64,000 bases of DNA from Moanibacter sp964542645 (GTDB lineage Bacteria; Verrucomicrobiota; Verrucomicrobiia; Opitutales; UBA2987), in contig CAZIUG010000015.1 of NCBI GenBank assembly GCA_964542645.1, positions 682,001-746,000 on the forward strand, in the 5' to 3' direction. Positions 1-8,867 of this stretch are shown here, piece by piece (position 1 is the stretch's first letter; each line of letters opens with the position of its first letter). The translations under genes and the position numbers were made by a program. Under the pieces are notes generated by a model. The model did no database searches. It was not told the DNA's origin and saw only the letters and a list, made by a program, of their open reading frames with translations.

Positions 1-2
1 AC

Positions 3-851
3 AAAAAAGGAGCTCCGAACTTTCTAATTTCAGAAGCTCTTCGGGGAGAAGGAGGGATTCTTGTCAACAGTAAAGGCAAAGCTTTCATGGATTCTCTACA
101 CCCCTCCAAGTCACTCGCACCACGTGATTTTGTCTCGCGGTCGATTCACAATGAAATGATGCGTGAGGGGAATAACTCTGTTTTCCTTGAAATGTCTCAC
201 CTTGATGCTGAGACCGTCCGACAACGATTCCCTGATCTCTATAGCCGCTGCCTACAAAACGGAGTCGATATAACCGATAATCCCATCCCGGTGGCACCCG
301 CCGCCCATTACCTCTGCGGAGGAATTCACACTGATCTCCACGGACGCACCAATATAGGAAATCTATATGCTATTGGTGAAACCGCGTGCACTGGACTACA
401 CGGTGCTAATCGTTTGGCTAGCACCTCACTGCTCGAATGCCTAACTTCAGCCAAATTTGCTGCTCAGGCCGTGGCCGAAGAAGCAACCCCATTCGATTAC
501 GCGTTGCTGGATATACGAGCTTGGGAAAGTCCCACTGCTGATGCAGATATGACACTCATCAATCAGGACATTAACCTTGTTAAGAGCACCATGACCAACT
601 ATGCAGGTCTGGTCAGATCCTTCGATCGCCTGAATCGGGCCCGCAACCTTTTACGTGAACTCAAGATTGAAATCGACGAATTCTACGCCGGCTGTAAATT
701 GACCAAGGCTATGCTCAACTTACGCAGCGCGGTTCAATCTGCTCTCCTCGTTGTCCATGCTGCCACCCTTAATCCCCGAAGCCTGGGCTGCCACTACCGT
801 GAAGATGAATCCGAAATCGTTAATCATTCACCACTGACTTCAATGGATTGA
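3..851 (+). CDS. nadB: L-aspartate oxidase, C-terminal part (5' end outside window)
   Basis: This is the last 282 residues of a flavoprotein that oxidises L-aspartate to iminoaspartate, the first step of de novo NAD synthesis in the cytoplasm. The frame is open from base 3, so the gene starts upstream of the window; the internal ATG at 87 is not the real start. Visible family signatures are ISEALRGEGG near the window edge, HYLCGGI (substrate-binding His region) and GLHGANRLASTSLLE, the conserved FAD-domain motif that separates NadB and its relatives from other oxidases. The all-helical C-terminal domain of the succinate dehydrogenase/NadB superfamily follows and ends in a SLGCHY segment like the family's usual SRGLHY. 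The full protein is normally about 530 residues. FrdA/SdhA is the alternative, but length and motifs favour NadB. Confidence 0.93.
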   Translation, partial: KKGAPNFLISEALRGEGGILVNSKGKAFMDSLHPSKSLAPRDFVSRSIHNEMMREGNNSVFLEMSHLDAETVRQRFPDLYSRCLQNGVDITDNPIPVAPAAHYLCGGIHTDLHGRTNIGNLYAIGETACTGLHGANRLASTSLLECLTSAKFAAQAVAEEATPFDYALLDIRAWESPTADADMTLINQDINLVKSTMTNYAGLVRSFDRLNRARNLLRELKIEIDEFYAGCKLTKAMLNLRSAVQSALLVVHAATLNPRSLGCHYREDESEIVNHSPLTSMD

Positions 852-968
852 TTTAAGTTTTCCCACTTTTAATTAATTCCTGAAGGAATATAGGCATAAA
901 CTCTTGCTATCCCATCTTTTGAGTCGGATTGAAAGGATCCTTTTGGGGAAGGCCCCCTTAATCACAAC

Positions 969-996
969 TTGACAGTATTTGAAATCGAAATACCTT
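969..996 (+). promoter_or_regulatory. Possible promoter of tRNA-Asp
   Basis: A perfect TTGACA (969-974) is followed after 16 bases by TACCTT (991-996), which matches only three of six positions of a -10 box. It lies 20 bases before the first base of the tRNA, a sensible distance for transcription start. No ORF of note lies between it and nadB. Confidence 0.4.
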
Positions 997-1015
997 CTAG
1001 GCTCGTCCGCTGTAA

Positions 1016-1093
<78 letters not shown>

Positions 1094-1177
1094 TCCTTTA
1101 TGTGGTGGAAGCCAACAGCATAATAGGGAAAGACTCCACCTTTTCACTCTGGTTCCCCAGGGGCTTTAAAGAAGGGT

Positions 1178-1219
1178 CTTTCCCCAGAGATCTCCCTTAT
1201 GTAAGTCATCTGGGGAAAG
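1178..1219. repeat. 11-bp perfect inverted repeat
   Basis: CTTTCCCCAGA (1178-1188) and TCTGGGGAAAG (1209-1219) are exact reverse complements separated by 20 bases. They lie between tRNA-Asp and the porin gene. There is no T-run after it, so it may be an operator, a leader-RNA hairpin or a processing site rather than a classical terminator. Confidence 0.6.
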
Positions 1220-1332
1220 CAAAACTGTTGGTCCATTGTTATATTAACTAAGTAATATCCGTACATTATTCCAATATTCTACGGGCATATTCATATGCAA
1301 ATCCAACGAACACTTTCAAAAGAACTAACCAT

Positions 1333-2511
1333 ATGCACAAGATTATGAAAAACTATGCCATCGGGCTTTGTGCGCTTCTAGCAGCAGTTTTCGCCCTTCC
1401 CGTTTCCGCTCAAGAAGTAAAACCTAAAGGCAAAAAAGTGACGGAATTAAAGCTATCCGGACGCATACAAGCTCAGTGGGACCACATTGAGTCCGATGAG
1501 ACTGACGCCGATCGCAACCACTTTTACTTCCGCCGCCTCTTCTTTGGAGGACATGCCAAGCTGGGAGGTAATTGGGGAGGGGACGTGGTACTGGACTTCG
1601 CCGCCTCGCCTAACTCGGAAGGCAGCGGCAAGGCCGATCAGGTCTTCATTGACGCAGCTTCAGCTTGGTACAAGGTCAACCATTTTATCCGACTCGACTT
1701 TGGCCAGCTTAAAGTTCCCTTCGGGATGGAGGAAACATCCTCATCCTCTAAGATCAAGGCAATCGAGCGCTCGGCAATGAACCGTCAGTTTGCAGAACGC
1801 CTCAAGTTTCATGCCCGCCATATGGGCATTTTTGCCAAAGGGAATCTCGGCAAATCGGGCTTCTCCTATAATGCCGCTATCGTAAACGCAGGACAAAACC
1901 ACAGCTCTAAGGATTCTGCCCTGAAGAAAGGGCTCTACGGATACAAACGCAACGAATTCGCCTACTTCGGACGAATCGCCTATTCCAACTACGATGCGGA
2001 ACTCCGCCACGTCTTCGGATTAGCCGCAGGCGTACAGCCTAACGCAGAGTACAAAGGATTAAACTCCACCGTGGACGTTGACAAAACAACTGCTTTCAAC
2101 TTTTTCGCCCAGCTCGGTTACGGGACTTTCAATCTGGACACTGAGTATATGTTCGGCGAAGCCGACGTGACGGGTGGCAACCACAAACACAACGGTTATG
2201 CCGTGCAGGCGTCCTATACATTCAACAACGCACCAAAAGGAGTTTGGGAATTCGTTTACCGCTACTCTGCAGTGGACGGAACCGGAGCTAATGATCTTGT
2301 CTCAACTAAGGAAATTATCCGTAGAGCGAATATTTCCTCAAAGTTCAACGAGGCTAATGAACTCGATCAGCACTACTTCGGCGTTAACTACCAATTCCAG
2401 GGACACGACGCAAAACTCATGCTTGGGTATGAATCGAACAAGGCTACCGATACTACCCACGGCTCCCGTAACTTTTCCGGTTTCCGAACTCGCGTCCAAG
2501 TCCTCTTCTAA
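1333..2511 (+). CDS. OprP/OprO-like outer-membrane porin
   Basis: A 392-residue exported beta-barrel. The N-terminus has a signal peptide with a hydrophobic core and an Ala-X-Ala type site (PVSAQ, cleavage near residue 27). The body alternates polar and aromatic residues as in barrel strands, has RFFFGGHAKL-like and DFGQLKVPFGMEE segments characteristic of the phosphate-selective porin O/P family, and ends in a C-terminal Phe (VQVLF), the usual signal for BAM-assisted insertion. It should be a passive, possibly anion-selective channel; real selectivity cannot be read from sequence. Start: ATG 1333 or ATG 1345 (MKNYAIG); both keep the signal peptide and neither has a strong ribosome site. It is monocistronic, with an inverted repeat 114 bases upstream. 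Confidence 0.85.
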   Translation: MHKIMKNYAIGLCALLAAVFALPVSAQEVKPKGKKVTELKLSGRIQAQWDHIESDETDADRNHFYFRRLFFGGHAKLGGNWGGDVVLDFAASPNSEGSGKADQVFIDAASAWYKVNHFIRLDFGQLKVPFGMEETSSSSKIKAIERSAMNRQFAERLKFHARHMGIFAKGNLGKSGFSYNAAIVNAGQNHSSKDSALKKGLYGYKRNEFAYFGRIAYSNYDAELRHVFGLAAGVQPNAEYKGLNSTVDVDKTTAFNFFAQLGYGTFNLDTEYMFGEADVTGGNHKHNGYAVQASYTFNNAPKGVWEFVYRYSAVDGTGANDLVSTKEIIRRANISSKFNEANELDQHYFGVNYQFQGHDAKLMLGYESNKATDTTHGSRNFSGFRTRVQVLF

Positions 2512-2764
2512 GCCTCCAGGTATGATCAGTCATCGAACACTGGAATGAATGATCTAATAATTAATCCTGTGGATCCGGTTTAAATTTGGAAGTCATTGGC
2601 TGGCTCCAACATCAACAACACATTTAAAACAGAATTGGGAATCCGAAGCTGTTCTAAACGAGTGGTCAATTGAGACTATCCGGATCTTCTCCACTCGAAT
2701 TTGCTAGCTTGGGTTGCGTAATTTCACTTTAATGAGTGCAATAGTCCGATTCGCGGCTGCAAAC

Positions 2765-4075
2765 ATGAAACTCCTCGAACAGATCTGCATGCTCGATTAC
2801 TCCGGGACACTTCCTTCCACTTTCCTTGAAGTTCGACAAGATTTCGATGCCCCGAGAATCAGAGATATTTCTCGGAGAGTACGATCTGCCCTTCAAGAGG
2901 GTAGAATCTTAAACCAGATGCGAAAAGGAGACAGTGTCGCCGTAGCACTTGGAAGCCGAGGGATCGCAAATATTGCCGAAATCGCTAAATCAACCATTGA
3001 TTGCCTTCGACTAGCCGGTCTAAAGCCGTTTGTGGTTCCTGCCATGGGAAGCCATGGTGGGGCCAGGGCCAACGGCCAAAAGGAAGTTCTATCGCACCTC
3101 GGCATTACGACGCAAACAGTGGGGGCCGAAATTCGAGCCTCGATGGAAGTGAAAGAGATTGGGAAAATCGATGGCGGCCCGTCTCTTTTTCAAGGAGCGG
3201 CTTCCGCCGAAGCTGATCACACCCTCCTGATCAACCGGATCAAACCGCACACTGCATTTCGAGGCAAACTGGAGAGTGGCCTTGCCAAAATGGAAGTCAT
3301 TGGCCTGGGATGTCAACGGGGTGCTTCACTAATGCACAATCTTGGAATTCCCGCCTTCCAGAAGTTCCTCGGCCCAGCTGCACGAATATATGAAGAGAAC
3401 TCCAATGTAGTTGGCGGAGTGGCGATTCTGGAAAACGCTTACGAAGAGACAGCTCAGATTTCAGGACTTTCAAAAACCGAAATCGGCACCACGAAAGAGT
3501 CTGATCTACTAAGGAAAGCCGCCAAACTTATGCCCAGCCTTCCCTTTCCTGAAATCGAGGTTTTAGGAGTTCGCCAAGTCGGAAAAAATATTAGTGGTAC
3601 CGGAATGGACCCTAACATTATTGGCCGCCTCATGATACCCCGTCAACCTGAAGAATTTGGCGGTCCGGACATAGCAATCATTACTGTCTTCGACCTGACC
3701 AAAGCAACAGGAGGGAACGCCAATGGAATCGGTCTCGCCAATGTCGTAACCTCTAGAGTAGTAAACAAAATCGACTGGAAGGCTACATATACTAATGCTT
3801 TGACCGCCGGGATCCTTGGTATGCAACGCAGCAGCCTTCCCCTTACCGCACCCGACGACCGTTCTGCTCTCCAAATCTCTATCCGCAACTGTGGCCACTC
3901 ACCAGGGGAAGCGCGTGTTGTTCTTGTTCAAGACACCCTCACTCTCGACCGTCTCTGGGTAAGCGAAAGTTTGAGAACTTTGGTGGATGAGCACCCTCGT
4001 CTCAAAATAGTACGGAAAATTCCCCTGTCTTTCTCGAGTAACGGTTCCCTCAATAGTCCCTGGGATTTGCGGTAA
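2765..4075 (+). CDS. LarA-like / DUF2088 domain protein
   Basis: About 436 residues resembling the N-terminal (DUF2088) half of nickel-dependent lactate racemase. Seen are GSRGIAN and AMGSHGGARANGQ, the usual glycine/histidine motif of this family, then INRIKPHTAFRGKLESG with further candidate ligand histidine and lysine residues. LarA racemises lactate with a nickel-pincer cofactor and needs larBCE to make it; none of those genes is in this window, and many DUF2088 proteins have unknown substrates. Function is therefore left open. The start is uncertain: ATG 2714, 2765 and 2789 are all in frame without a clear ribosome site, and family members often begin close to the MLDYSG segment (2789). 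It is convergent with the peroxiredoxin gene. Confidence 0.7.
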   Translation: MKLLEQICMLDYSGTLPSTFLEVRQDFDAPRIRDISRRVRSALQEGRILNQMRKGDSVAVALGSRGIANIAEIAKSTIDCLRLAGLKPFVVPAMGSHGGARANGQKEVLSHLGITTQTVGAEIRASMEVKEIGKIDGGPSLFQGAASAEADHTLLINRIKPHTAFRGKLESGLAKMEVIGLGCQRGASLMHNLGIPAFQKFLGPAARIYEENSNVVGGVAILENAYEETAQISGLSKTEIGTTKESDLLRKAAKLMPSLPFPEIEVLGVRQVGKNISGTGMDPNIIGRLMIPRQPEEFGGPDIAIITVFDLTKATGGNANGIGLANVVTSRVVNKIDWKATYTNALTAGILGMQRSSLPLTAPDDRSALQISIRNCGHSPGEARVVLVQDTLTLDRLWVSESLRTLVDEHPRLKIVRKIPLSFSSNGSLNSPWDLR

Positions 4076-4149
4076 TCCACAAACCCCCTCCTCACACCTC
4101 GCATAGGCTAGTGGCCGTGTCGAGATCCGTATTCCGCAGCGAAAGTCGT

Positions 4150-4806
4150 CTATGGTTGTTTGACTAGACGAAGGTACGGTTTCTCCTCTTTCCAACCACC
4201 CGGAAAGGTCTTCTTTGCTTCCTCATCAGAAACCGCCGGAACTATAATAACACAATCTCCATTCTCCCAATTTGCCGGTGTTGCAACCTTATGAATTGCA
4301 GTCAGCTGCATTGAGTCAAGAGCACGTAGGATCTCATTGAAATTACGGCCGGTTGTCATCGGGTAAGTAAGCATCAGCTTGATCTTCTTATCAGGCCCAA
4401 CAATGAACACAGACCTTACAGTTGCGTTGTTCATTGCGGTCCGTCCTTCACAAGTTCCCGTTTCCTCTGCAGGCAACATATTGTAAAGCTTAGCAACCGA
4501 CAGGTCAGTATCTCCAATCATTGGGAAATTAACCGCATGCCCTTGCGTTTCTTCAATGTCTTTAGCCCATCTCTTATGGTCTTCAACTGAATCAATACTG
4601 AGTCCAATGATTTTACAATTTCGTTTCGAGAATTCTGCGTCGAGTCCCGCCATGGTTCCAAGTTCCGTCGTGCAAACCGGCGTAAAGTCCTTAGGATGGG
4701 AAAAAATTACTGCCCAGTCATCTCCAATCCATTTATGGAAATCGATTTTCCCCTGGGTCGTATTCGCCGTAAAATTCGGCGCTTCGTCATTAATTCTTAG
4801 GCCCAT
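4150..4806 (-). CDS. Peroxiredoxin, 1-Cys (Prx6) type
   Basis: A 218-residue cytoplasmic thiol peroxidase that reduces hydrogen peroxide, alkyl hydroperoxides and probably peroxynitrite. The active-site motif FTPVCTTE carries the peroxidatic Cys45. The length, the late segment with ANWENGD and the C-terminal PGGWKEEKPYLR stretch are those of the Prx6 subfamily rather than the shorter AhpC or Bcp types. There is no second conserved resolving cysteine in the usual 2-Cys position. The start is well supported: AAGGAG lies about ten bases before the ATG on the minus strand. A small inverted repeat lies about 100 bases upstream and may be regulatory. Confidence 0.93.
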   Translation of the reverse strand: MGLRINDEAPNFTANTTQGKIDFHKWIGDDWAVIFSHPKDFTPVCTTELGTMAGLDAEFSKRNCKIIGLSIDSVEDHKRWAKDIEETQGHAVNFPMIGDTDLSVAKLYNMLPAEETGTCEGRTAMNNATVRSVFIVGPDKKIKLMLTYPMTTGRNFNEILRALDSMQLTAIHKVATPANWENGDCVIIVPAVSDEEAKKTFPGGWKEEKPYLRLVKQP

Positions 4807-4909
4807 TTAATTCTTTTCTCCTTAGGATTTATAAAATATTCGACCTCTTTATTAACCTATTCAGCCAAAACTGGATAATTATCGGTATAACTAATCAGAA
4901 TTTAAAAGT

Positions 4910-4923
4910 ATAGTATGTACTAT
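4910..4923. repeat. Short inverted repeat upstream of the peroxiredoxin gene
   Basis: ATAGTA-TG-TACTAT, a 6-2-6 symmetrical site lying 104 bases before the minus-strand peroxiredoxin start, in an A+T-rich stretch where its promoter would be expected. The size fits a dimeric regulator site. No regulator gene is adjacent, so this is only a candidate operator. Confidence 0.3.
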
Positions 4924-5011
4924 GTCATAACCAGAATGCATCTGGTTTAGGAATCCATCCCTAAGATGCCAAGGATCAAGAATGTTGTCACATCCCAGCG
5001 GCCAATATTTC

Positions 5012-5875
5012 CTACCTATTAAATCTCCGTCGCTCTGCACACTCAACTGCGTTCCGAAGTAGTAAGGCCACAGTAGTCGGCCCTACCCCGCCCACCCTAG
5101 GCGTAATCCAACTAGCCACCTCCCCAACCGACTCATCCACATCGGGCAATAGCTTTCTCCCTCGCCATGAAATTCCACCACTAATAACAACTGCGCCCGG
5201 CTTGACCATTTCGGGCACTACGACTCCAGGGCTTCCCACAGCCGCTACTAAAATATCGGCTCTTTGAGTGTGTTTTGTCGCATCGGGGACAGCACTGTGC
5301 ACCATCATAACTGCGGCATTGGCACCCCGCATTTTCAAAGAAAACATTAGCGCCATCGGCCGACCTAGAGTAGGACCACGGCCAATCACCACCACTTCTC
5401 GTCCTTCTACAGGTATCCTGTAATGCTCCAGCATGGCTATGATTCCCGATGGAGTACAAGGCCGAGGCCCAGGTTCCTGCAAAACCAACTTCCCGAGGTT
5501 AACCGGAGTTAATCCATCGGCATCCTTCTCAGGATCTACCATCATGAGTGCTTCGTTTAGATCAAATCCTCTCGGGACCGGACTCTGGATAAGATAAGCA
5601 TCCACATCCGGGTTTTCATTAAACTCTCGGACCACCCTCAGAAGTTCGGCCTGACCCGCATTCCCCGGGACTCGACGGTCGAAGGAGCGAATGTCATACT
5701 CTCGACAGGTTTCGTGCTTCTTCCTTATATACCCTAAACTAGCAGGATCATCGCCCACTAAAATTGTCCCAAGACCAGGAACATTTCCCTTCTCCCTCAG
5801 CTGAGCAACCCTTCTCAAGACATCCTTCAGTACGGCATCAGCAACTGGTTTTCCTTTTAAAAGATTCGCTTTCAT
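5012..5875 (-). CDS. folD: FolD, methylene-THF dehydrogenase / cyclohydrolase
   Basis: A 287-residue bifunctional enzyme that interconverts 5,10-methylene-, methenyl- and 10-formyl-tetrahydrofolate, supplying one-carbon units for purine and formyl-methionine synthesis. Seen are the catalytic YxxxK motif (YIRKK), QSPVP (usually QLPLP), the DADGLTPVN segment, the dinucleotide-binding GRGPTLGRP (usually GRSxxVGxP) and the C-terminal GVGPTTVALLLRN. All key elements are present. AGGAGG sits only two bases before the ATG, unusually close. It lies on the same strand as the peroxiredoxin gene but 205 bases apart, so co-transcription is uncertain. Confidence 0.95.
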   Translation of the reverse strand: MKANLLKGKPVADAVLKDVLRRVAQLREKGNVPGLGTILVGDDPASLGYIRKKHETCREYDIRSFDRRVPGNAGQAELLRVVREFNENPDVDAYLIQSPVPRGFDLNEALMMVDPEKDADGLTPVNLGKLVLQEPGPRPCTPSGIIAMLEHYRIPVEGREVVVIGRGPTLGRPMALMFSLKMRGANAAVMMVHSAVPDATKHTQRADILVAAVGSPGVVVPEMVKPGAVVISGGISWRGRKLLPDVDESVGEVASWITPRVGGVGPTTVALLLRNAVECAERRRFNR

Positions 5876-6323
5876 AGCCTCCTAAACCCGTAATTTTTCA
5901 CGAAAACCCCTTCTCCCACCCGAATGAACCATCGATCTGGAACCATACCACAACTCAGCAACGGATAGGCCCTGTTTTCCCTTTATTCGCATCAGGATCG
6001 GTCTTATCCCTATATTCCTTCCATTGCTGAGACTTGCTCGTATTATCCAGCATATTCGCCCTAAAGACTATTTATTTTGACGATCGTCAAAATAAATAGT
6101 CTTTGCGTACCAATACGTTTATATTCAAGAATCTGTAATCATCCCTCCTTCATTATTTTCCTGATCTCTTCGATCAAGCCTTCATGTTCAATCTAAGCTA
6201 AATCAGGGTAACCCGACTTGACGTAGTGTCCTCTGTATTATCAAATAGACCCTGTACTACAAAAGCAATATCGCCCGGTCCGGCTAAATTTGAGTACCAG
6301 TATTAAAAACAGTAGCACTTAGT
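5876..6323. other. Intergenic region with a large palindrome
   Basis: Divergent-facing gap between folD (minus) and the small membrane ORF (plus). Apart from the 42-bp palindrome at 6063-6104 no gene, RNA or repeat was recognised. Confidence 0.5.
6063..6104. repeat. 42-bp perfect palindrome
   Basis: Bases 6063-6104 equal their own reverse complement with no mismatch and no loop. The centre is TTTTGACGATCGTCAAAA and the arms end in AAAGACTA/TAGTCTTT. The symmetry breaks immediately outside (T at 6062, G at 6105). It lies between divergent transcription units. A loop-less palindrome this long suits a dimeric or tetrameric DNA-binding protein, or a cruciform, better than an RNA terminator. Confidence 0.9.
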
Positions 6324-6533
6324 ATGCAGAATCCGAAACAGAATATTTGGGTCCAAATACTTCTCTCGCTTATCTTCCTCAGCATATTTGGGACGATAAT
6401 TTATGGCTTCACTGACTACTTCCTTACGTACCGCCAATTTTATTGGGAGGTTTTTATTGGATCATTGCTCTTCCTTTATCTGTTCATTTTAATCTTTCCT
6501 TGGAGAATTCTTAAACCAGATAGTCGAGGATAG
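6324..6533 (+). CDS. Small predicted membrane protein, unknown
   Basis: A 69-residue ORF with two strongly hydrophobic stretches, residues about 9-30 and 40-60, joined by a short polar, tyrosine-rich segment, and a positively charged tail. This is what a two-pass inner-membrane protein looks like. There is no clear ribosome site before the ATG and no family is recognised. It lies 220 bases after the large palindrome. It could equally be a chance ORF in A+T-rich DNA. Confidence 0.35.
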   Translation: MQNPKQNIWVQILLSLIFLSIFGTIIYGFTDYFLTYRQFYWEVFIGSLLFLYLFILIFPWRILKPDSRG

Positions 6534-6792
6534 ATTAGGAGATGGAATTCTTCACTCAGTTTCCGATTCCAACGGATCGACATTGATATCTGGGTTAACC
6601 ACAGTGAGAAACTAAAAACTCTAACCCTTTGAAATCATCATAGGTTTACCTCACCTCGATTTAGGTAGAATCTTATATCGAAGGGTGTAGAAGTTCGACT
6701 GTCGCTTGAATTAGCTTAGACAAAGCCCAAGACAAAGTATGGCATAGACGAGTAATCTGGATGAGCCAAGAATCTCGAACTTTCATCTGTTG

Positions 6793-8529
6793 ATGCCCGT
6801 ACTCGAAACTCTGGTCGATTTTCTTTGGGGACCTTGGACGCCCTGGTTTCTCTTTGTCATTGGTGTCTTCTTCACCGTCTGGACAAGATTCGTACAATAC
6901 AATACCCTTACTCATGGAATTTCAGTAGTCAGGGGTACTTACGACCGCCCCGATGACCCTGGGGCTATTAATCACTTCCAGGCTCTATCGGCTGCCCTCT
7001 CGGGCACAGTTGGACTTGGCAATATCGGAGGAGTCGCTCTTGCAATAGGAATTGGGGGACCTGGCGCTCTGTTTTGGATGTGGGTCGTTGGATTTTTCGG
7101 GATGGCACTCAAGACGGTTGAGATTACTCTCGCTATGATCTACCGGAATACTGAAGACCCAGATAATCCTCACGGTGGTGCTATGTGGGTAGTCGATAAG
7201 GCACTCGGCAGCAAAGGAGGGATCTGGAAAACATTTGCCAAAGTCATTGCGACCTTCTTCTGCCTAACATTGATTAACTCGGCCCTAACCGGGAGCAGTA
7301 TGTTCCAATCCTGGAATGTCGCTAACCTCACGGAGAATTACTTTGGCCTACCTCCTGTCGGTTCAGGAGTCTTAATGATTATTTTAGTCGGACTGGTCAT
7401 AATCGGGGGAATCAAACGCATCGGACAAGTTACTGCACAACTTGTTCCCTTGATGTGTATTCTTTACATAGTTTCCGCTTTTGTTGTCCTCGCCCTCCAT
7501 ATCGAAAAATTACCCTCTCTCCTAATTCTTGTTGTAAAAAGTGCATTCAATTCGGCCGAACCAGAAGGCGCTTTCCTTGGCGGAACAGTCGGCTTCGCCT
7601 TTATGCAAGGGATGAAACGGGCCCTTTATTCAAATGAAGCAGGTCAAGGATCAGCACCAATTGCTCATGCAGCTGCGAAAACCAGTGAACCTGCACGAGA
7701 AGGTATTATCGGAGGAATCGGACCCTTTATCGATACCATTTGTATCTGCTCCCTCACTGCTATGGTGATTCTGGCCACTGGAACTTGGAATCGGAACGCC
7801 ATCGGTCAATTTGGCGATGACATCACCTTGGTACGGGTAACCGACACCCCAGATCCTATCTGGAGAGTGACCGCGTCGCATGATGTCACCAAATTACCTC
7901 CTCTCCAGCAAAAAGAGGAGTGGAAACGGGGCTCACGATTCTTTGTCTTGGCAAATGTAGTGGACGCTGTCCACGGAGAAACCGGCGCTAATACTATCCC
8001 AGTAACCGGGCAAATAATCGAAGCCAGGATAGCTACCAATAAAAATTTGGGCGAACAACTACGTCTAAAATGGAAAGACCTGAAATTAAATGAAAGCGAC
8101 TGGATTGGAGTGCCCTCTGGTATCGTCTTAGAAAATCCTGAAGTTTACCGCCACTATGGAGGCGCCTACCTGACTGCCCATGCATTTGACCGACAATTTC
8201 CCGGTCTTGGAAAGTGGCTTGTAACTTTCGCATCCTGGCTTTTCGCCATTTCAACCATGATTACCTGGGCCTATTACGGGGAACAAGGAATAATTTACAT
8301 TTTTGGGAACCGTAGCGTCCTTACATACAAACTGTTCTTCCTCATAGCTGTGTTCTACGGAGCTACCGGAATCAGTGGTACTGGCCATATTCTCTCCATA
8401 ATCGATATCAGTACGGGTGCTATGCTATGGGCGAATCTTCCTATTGTCCTAGCTCTTGGTCATCTTGCCGTTCGCTCTCTCAACGAATATCTCCATCGGC
8501 TCAAAAACGGTGAATTCCATCGCCGTTAA
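6793..8529 (+). CDS. AGCS-family sodium:alanine/glycine symporter with large insert
   Basis: A 578-residue inner-membrane carrier that should import alanine, glycine or a related amino acid with sodium. Family signatures are SAALSGTVGLGNIGGVA, GPGALFWMW, the MYSNEAGQGSAP-like ALYSNEAGQGSAPIAHAAA and WAYYGEQG. Family members are usually about 450-480 residues; here roughly 125 extra residues (about 332-458) sit between the segment ending VILATG and GAYLTAHAF, a position expected outside the membrane. The insert is soluble-looking and rich in charged residues. Start: ATG 6793; the TTG one codon earlier is less likely. A hairpin lies 42 bases after the stop. Confidence 0.9.
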   Translation: MPVLETLVDFLWGPWTPWFLFVIGVFFTVWTRFVQYNTLTHGISVVRGTYDRPDDPGAINHFQALSAALSGTVGLGNIGGVALAIGIGGPGALFWMWVVGFFGMALKTVEITLAMIYRNTEDPDNPHGGAMWVVDKALGSKGGIWKTFAKVIATFFCLTLINSALTGSSMFQSWNVANLTENYFGLPPVGSGVLMIILVGLVIIGGIKRIGQVTAQLVPLMCILYIVSAFVVLALHIEKLPSLLILVVKSAFNSAEPEGAFLGGTVGFAFMQGMKRALYSNEAGQGSAPIAHAAAKTSEPAREGIIGGIGPFIDTICICSLTAMVILATGTWNRNAIGQFGDDITLVRVTDTPDPIWRVTASHDVTKLPPLQQKEEWKRGSRFFVLANVVDAVHGETGANTIPVTGQIIEARIATNKNLGEQLRLKWKDLKLNESDWIGVPSGIVLENPEVYRHYGGAYLTAHAFDRQFPGLGKWLVTFASWLFAISTMITWAYYGEQGIIYIFGNRSVLTYKLFFLIAVFYGATGISGTGHILSIIDISTGAMLWANLPIVLALGHLAVRSLNEYLHRLKNGEFHRR

Positions 8530-8867
8530 GGGTTGGGGCAGTGTTCAGAAGAGAAAATCACGAAGTAAATAGTTTTGGGAAGACCCAAAGCTTCAGACAA
8601 ACTCAGGGAAGTCCAATTAAGCATATGATCTGCACATAAGTTCGCTCGCTCGCCTGACCAAACTGAGGGTGAACCATCTTCTTATAAATAAAGCAGCCCT
8701 ACAATTCCAACGGTCTAAAAGAAGACGAACACTATTGACCAATCTAGACTTTAGAAGAATTTCATCACCAAGTTAGCATCTAGTGGATGCTACGATAAAT
8801 GAACTGAAAATGGAAAATTAAAATTCCCGAAAGATGAGGGCTTTCGCTGACCCTCATCGCTCACTTC
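8530..8867. other. Convergent intergenic region
   Basis: Gap between the convergent symporter and MFS genes. Only the hairpin at 8572-8591 was seen; no ORF or RNA gene. Confidence 0.4.
8572..8591 (+). terminator. Possible terminator hairpin after the AGCS symporter
   Basis: GTTTTGGG-AAGA-CCCAAAGC forms an 8-bp stem with one G-U pair and a 4-base loop. It begins 42 bases after the symporter stop. No T-run follows, so termination activity is only a suggestion. Confidence 0.4.
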
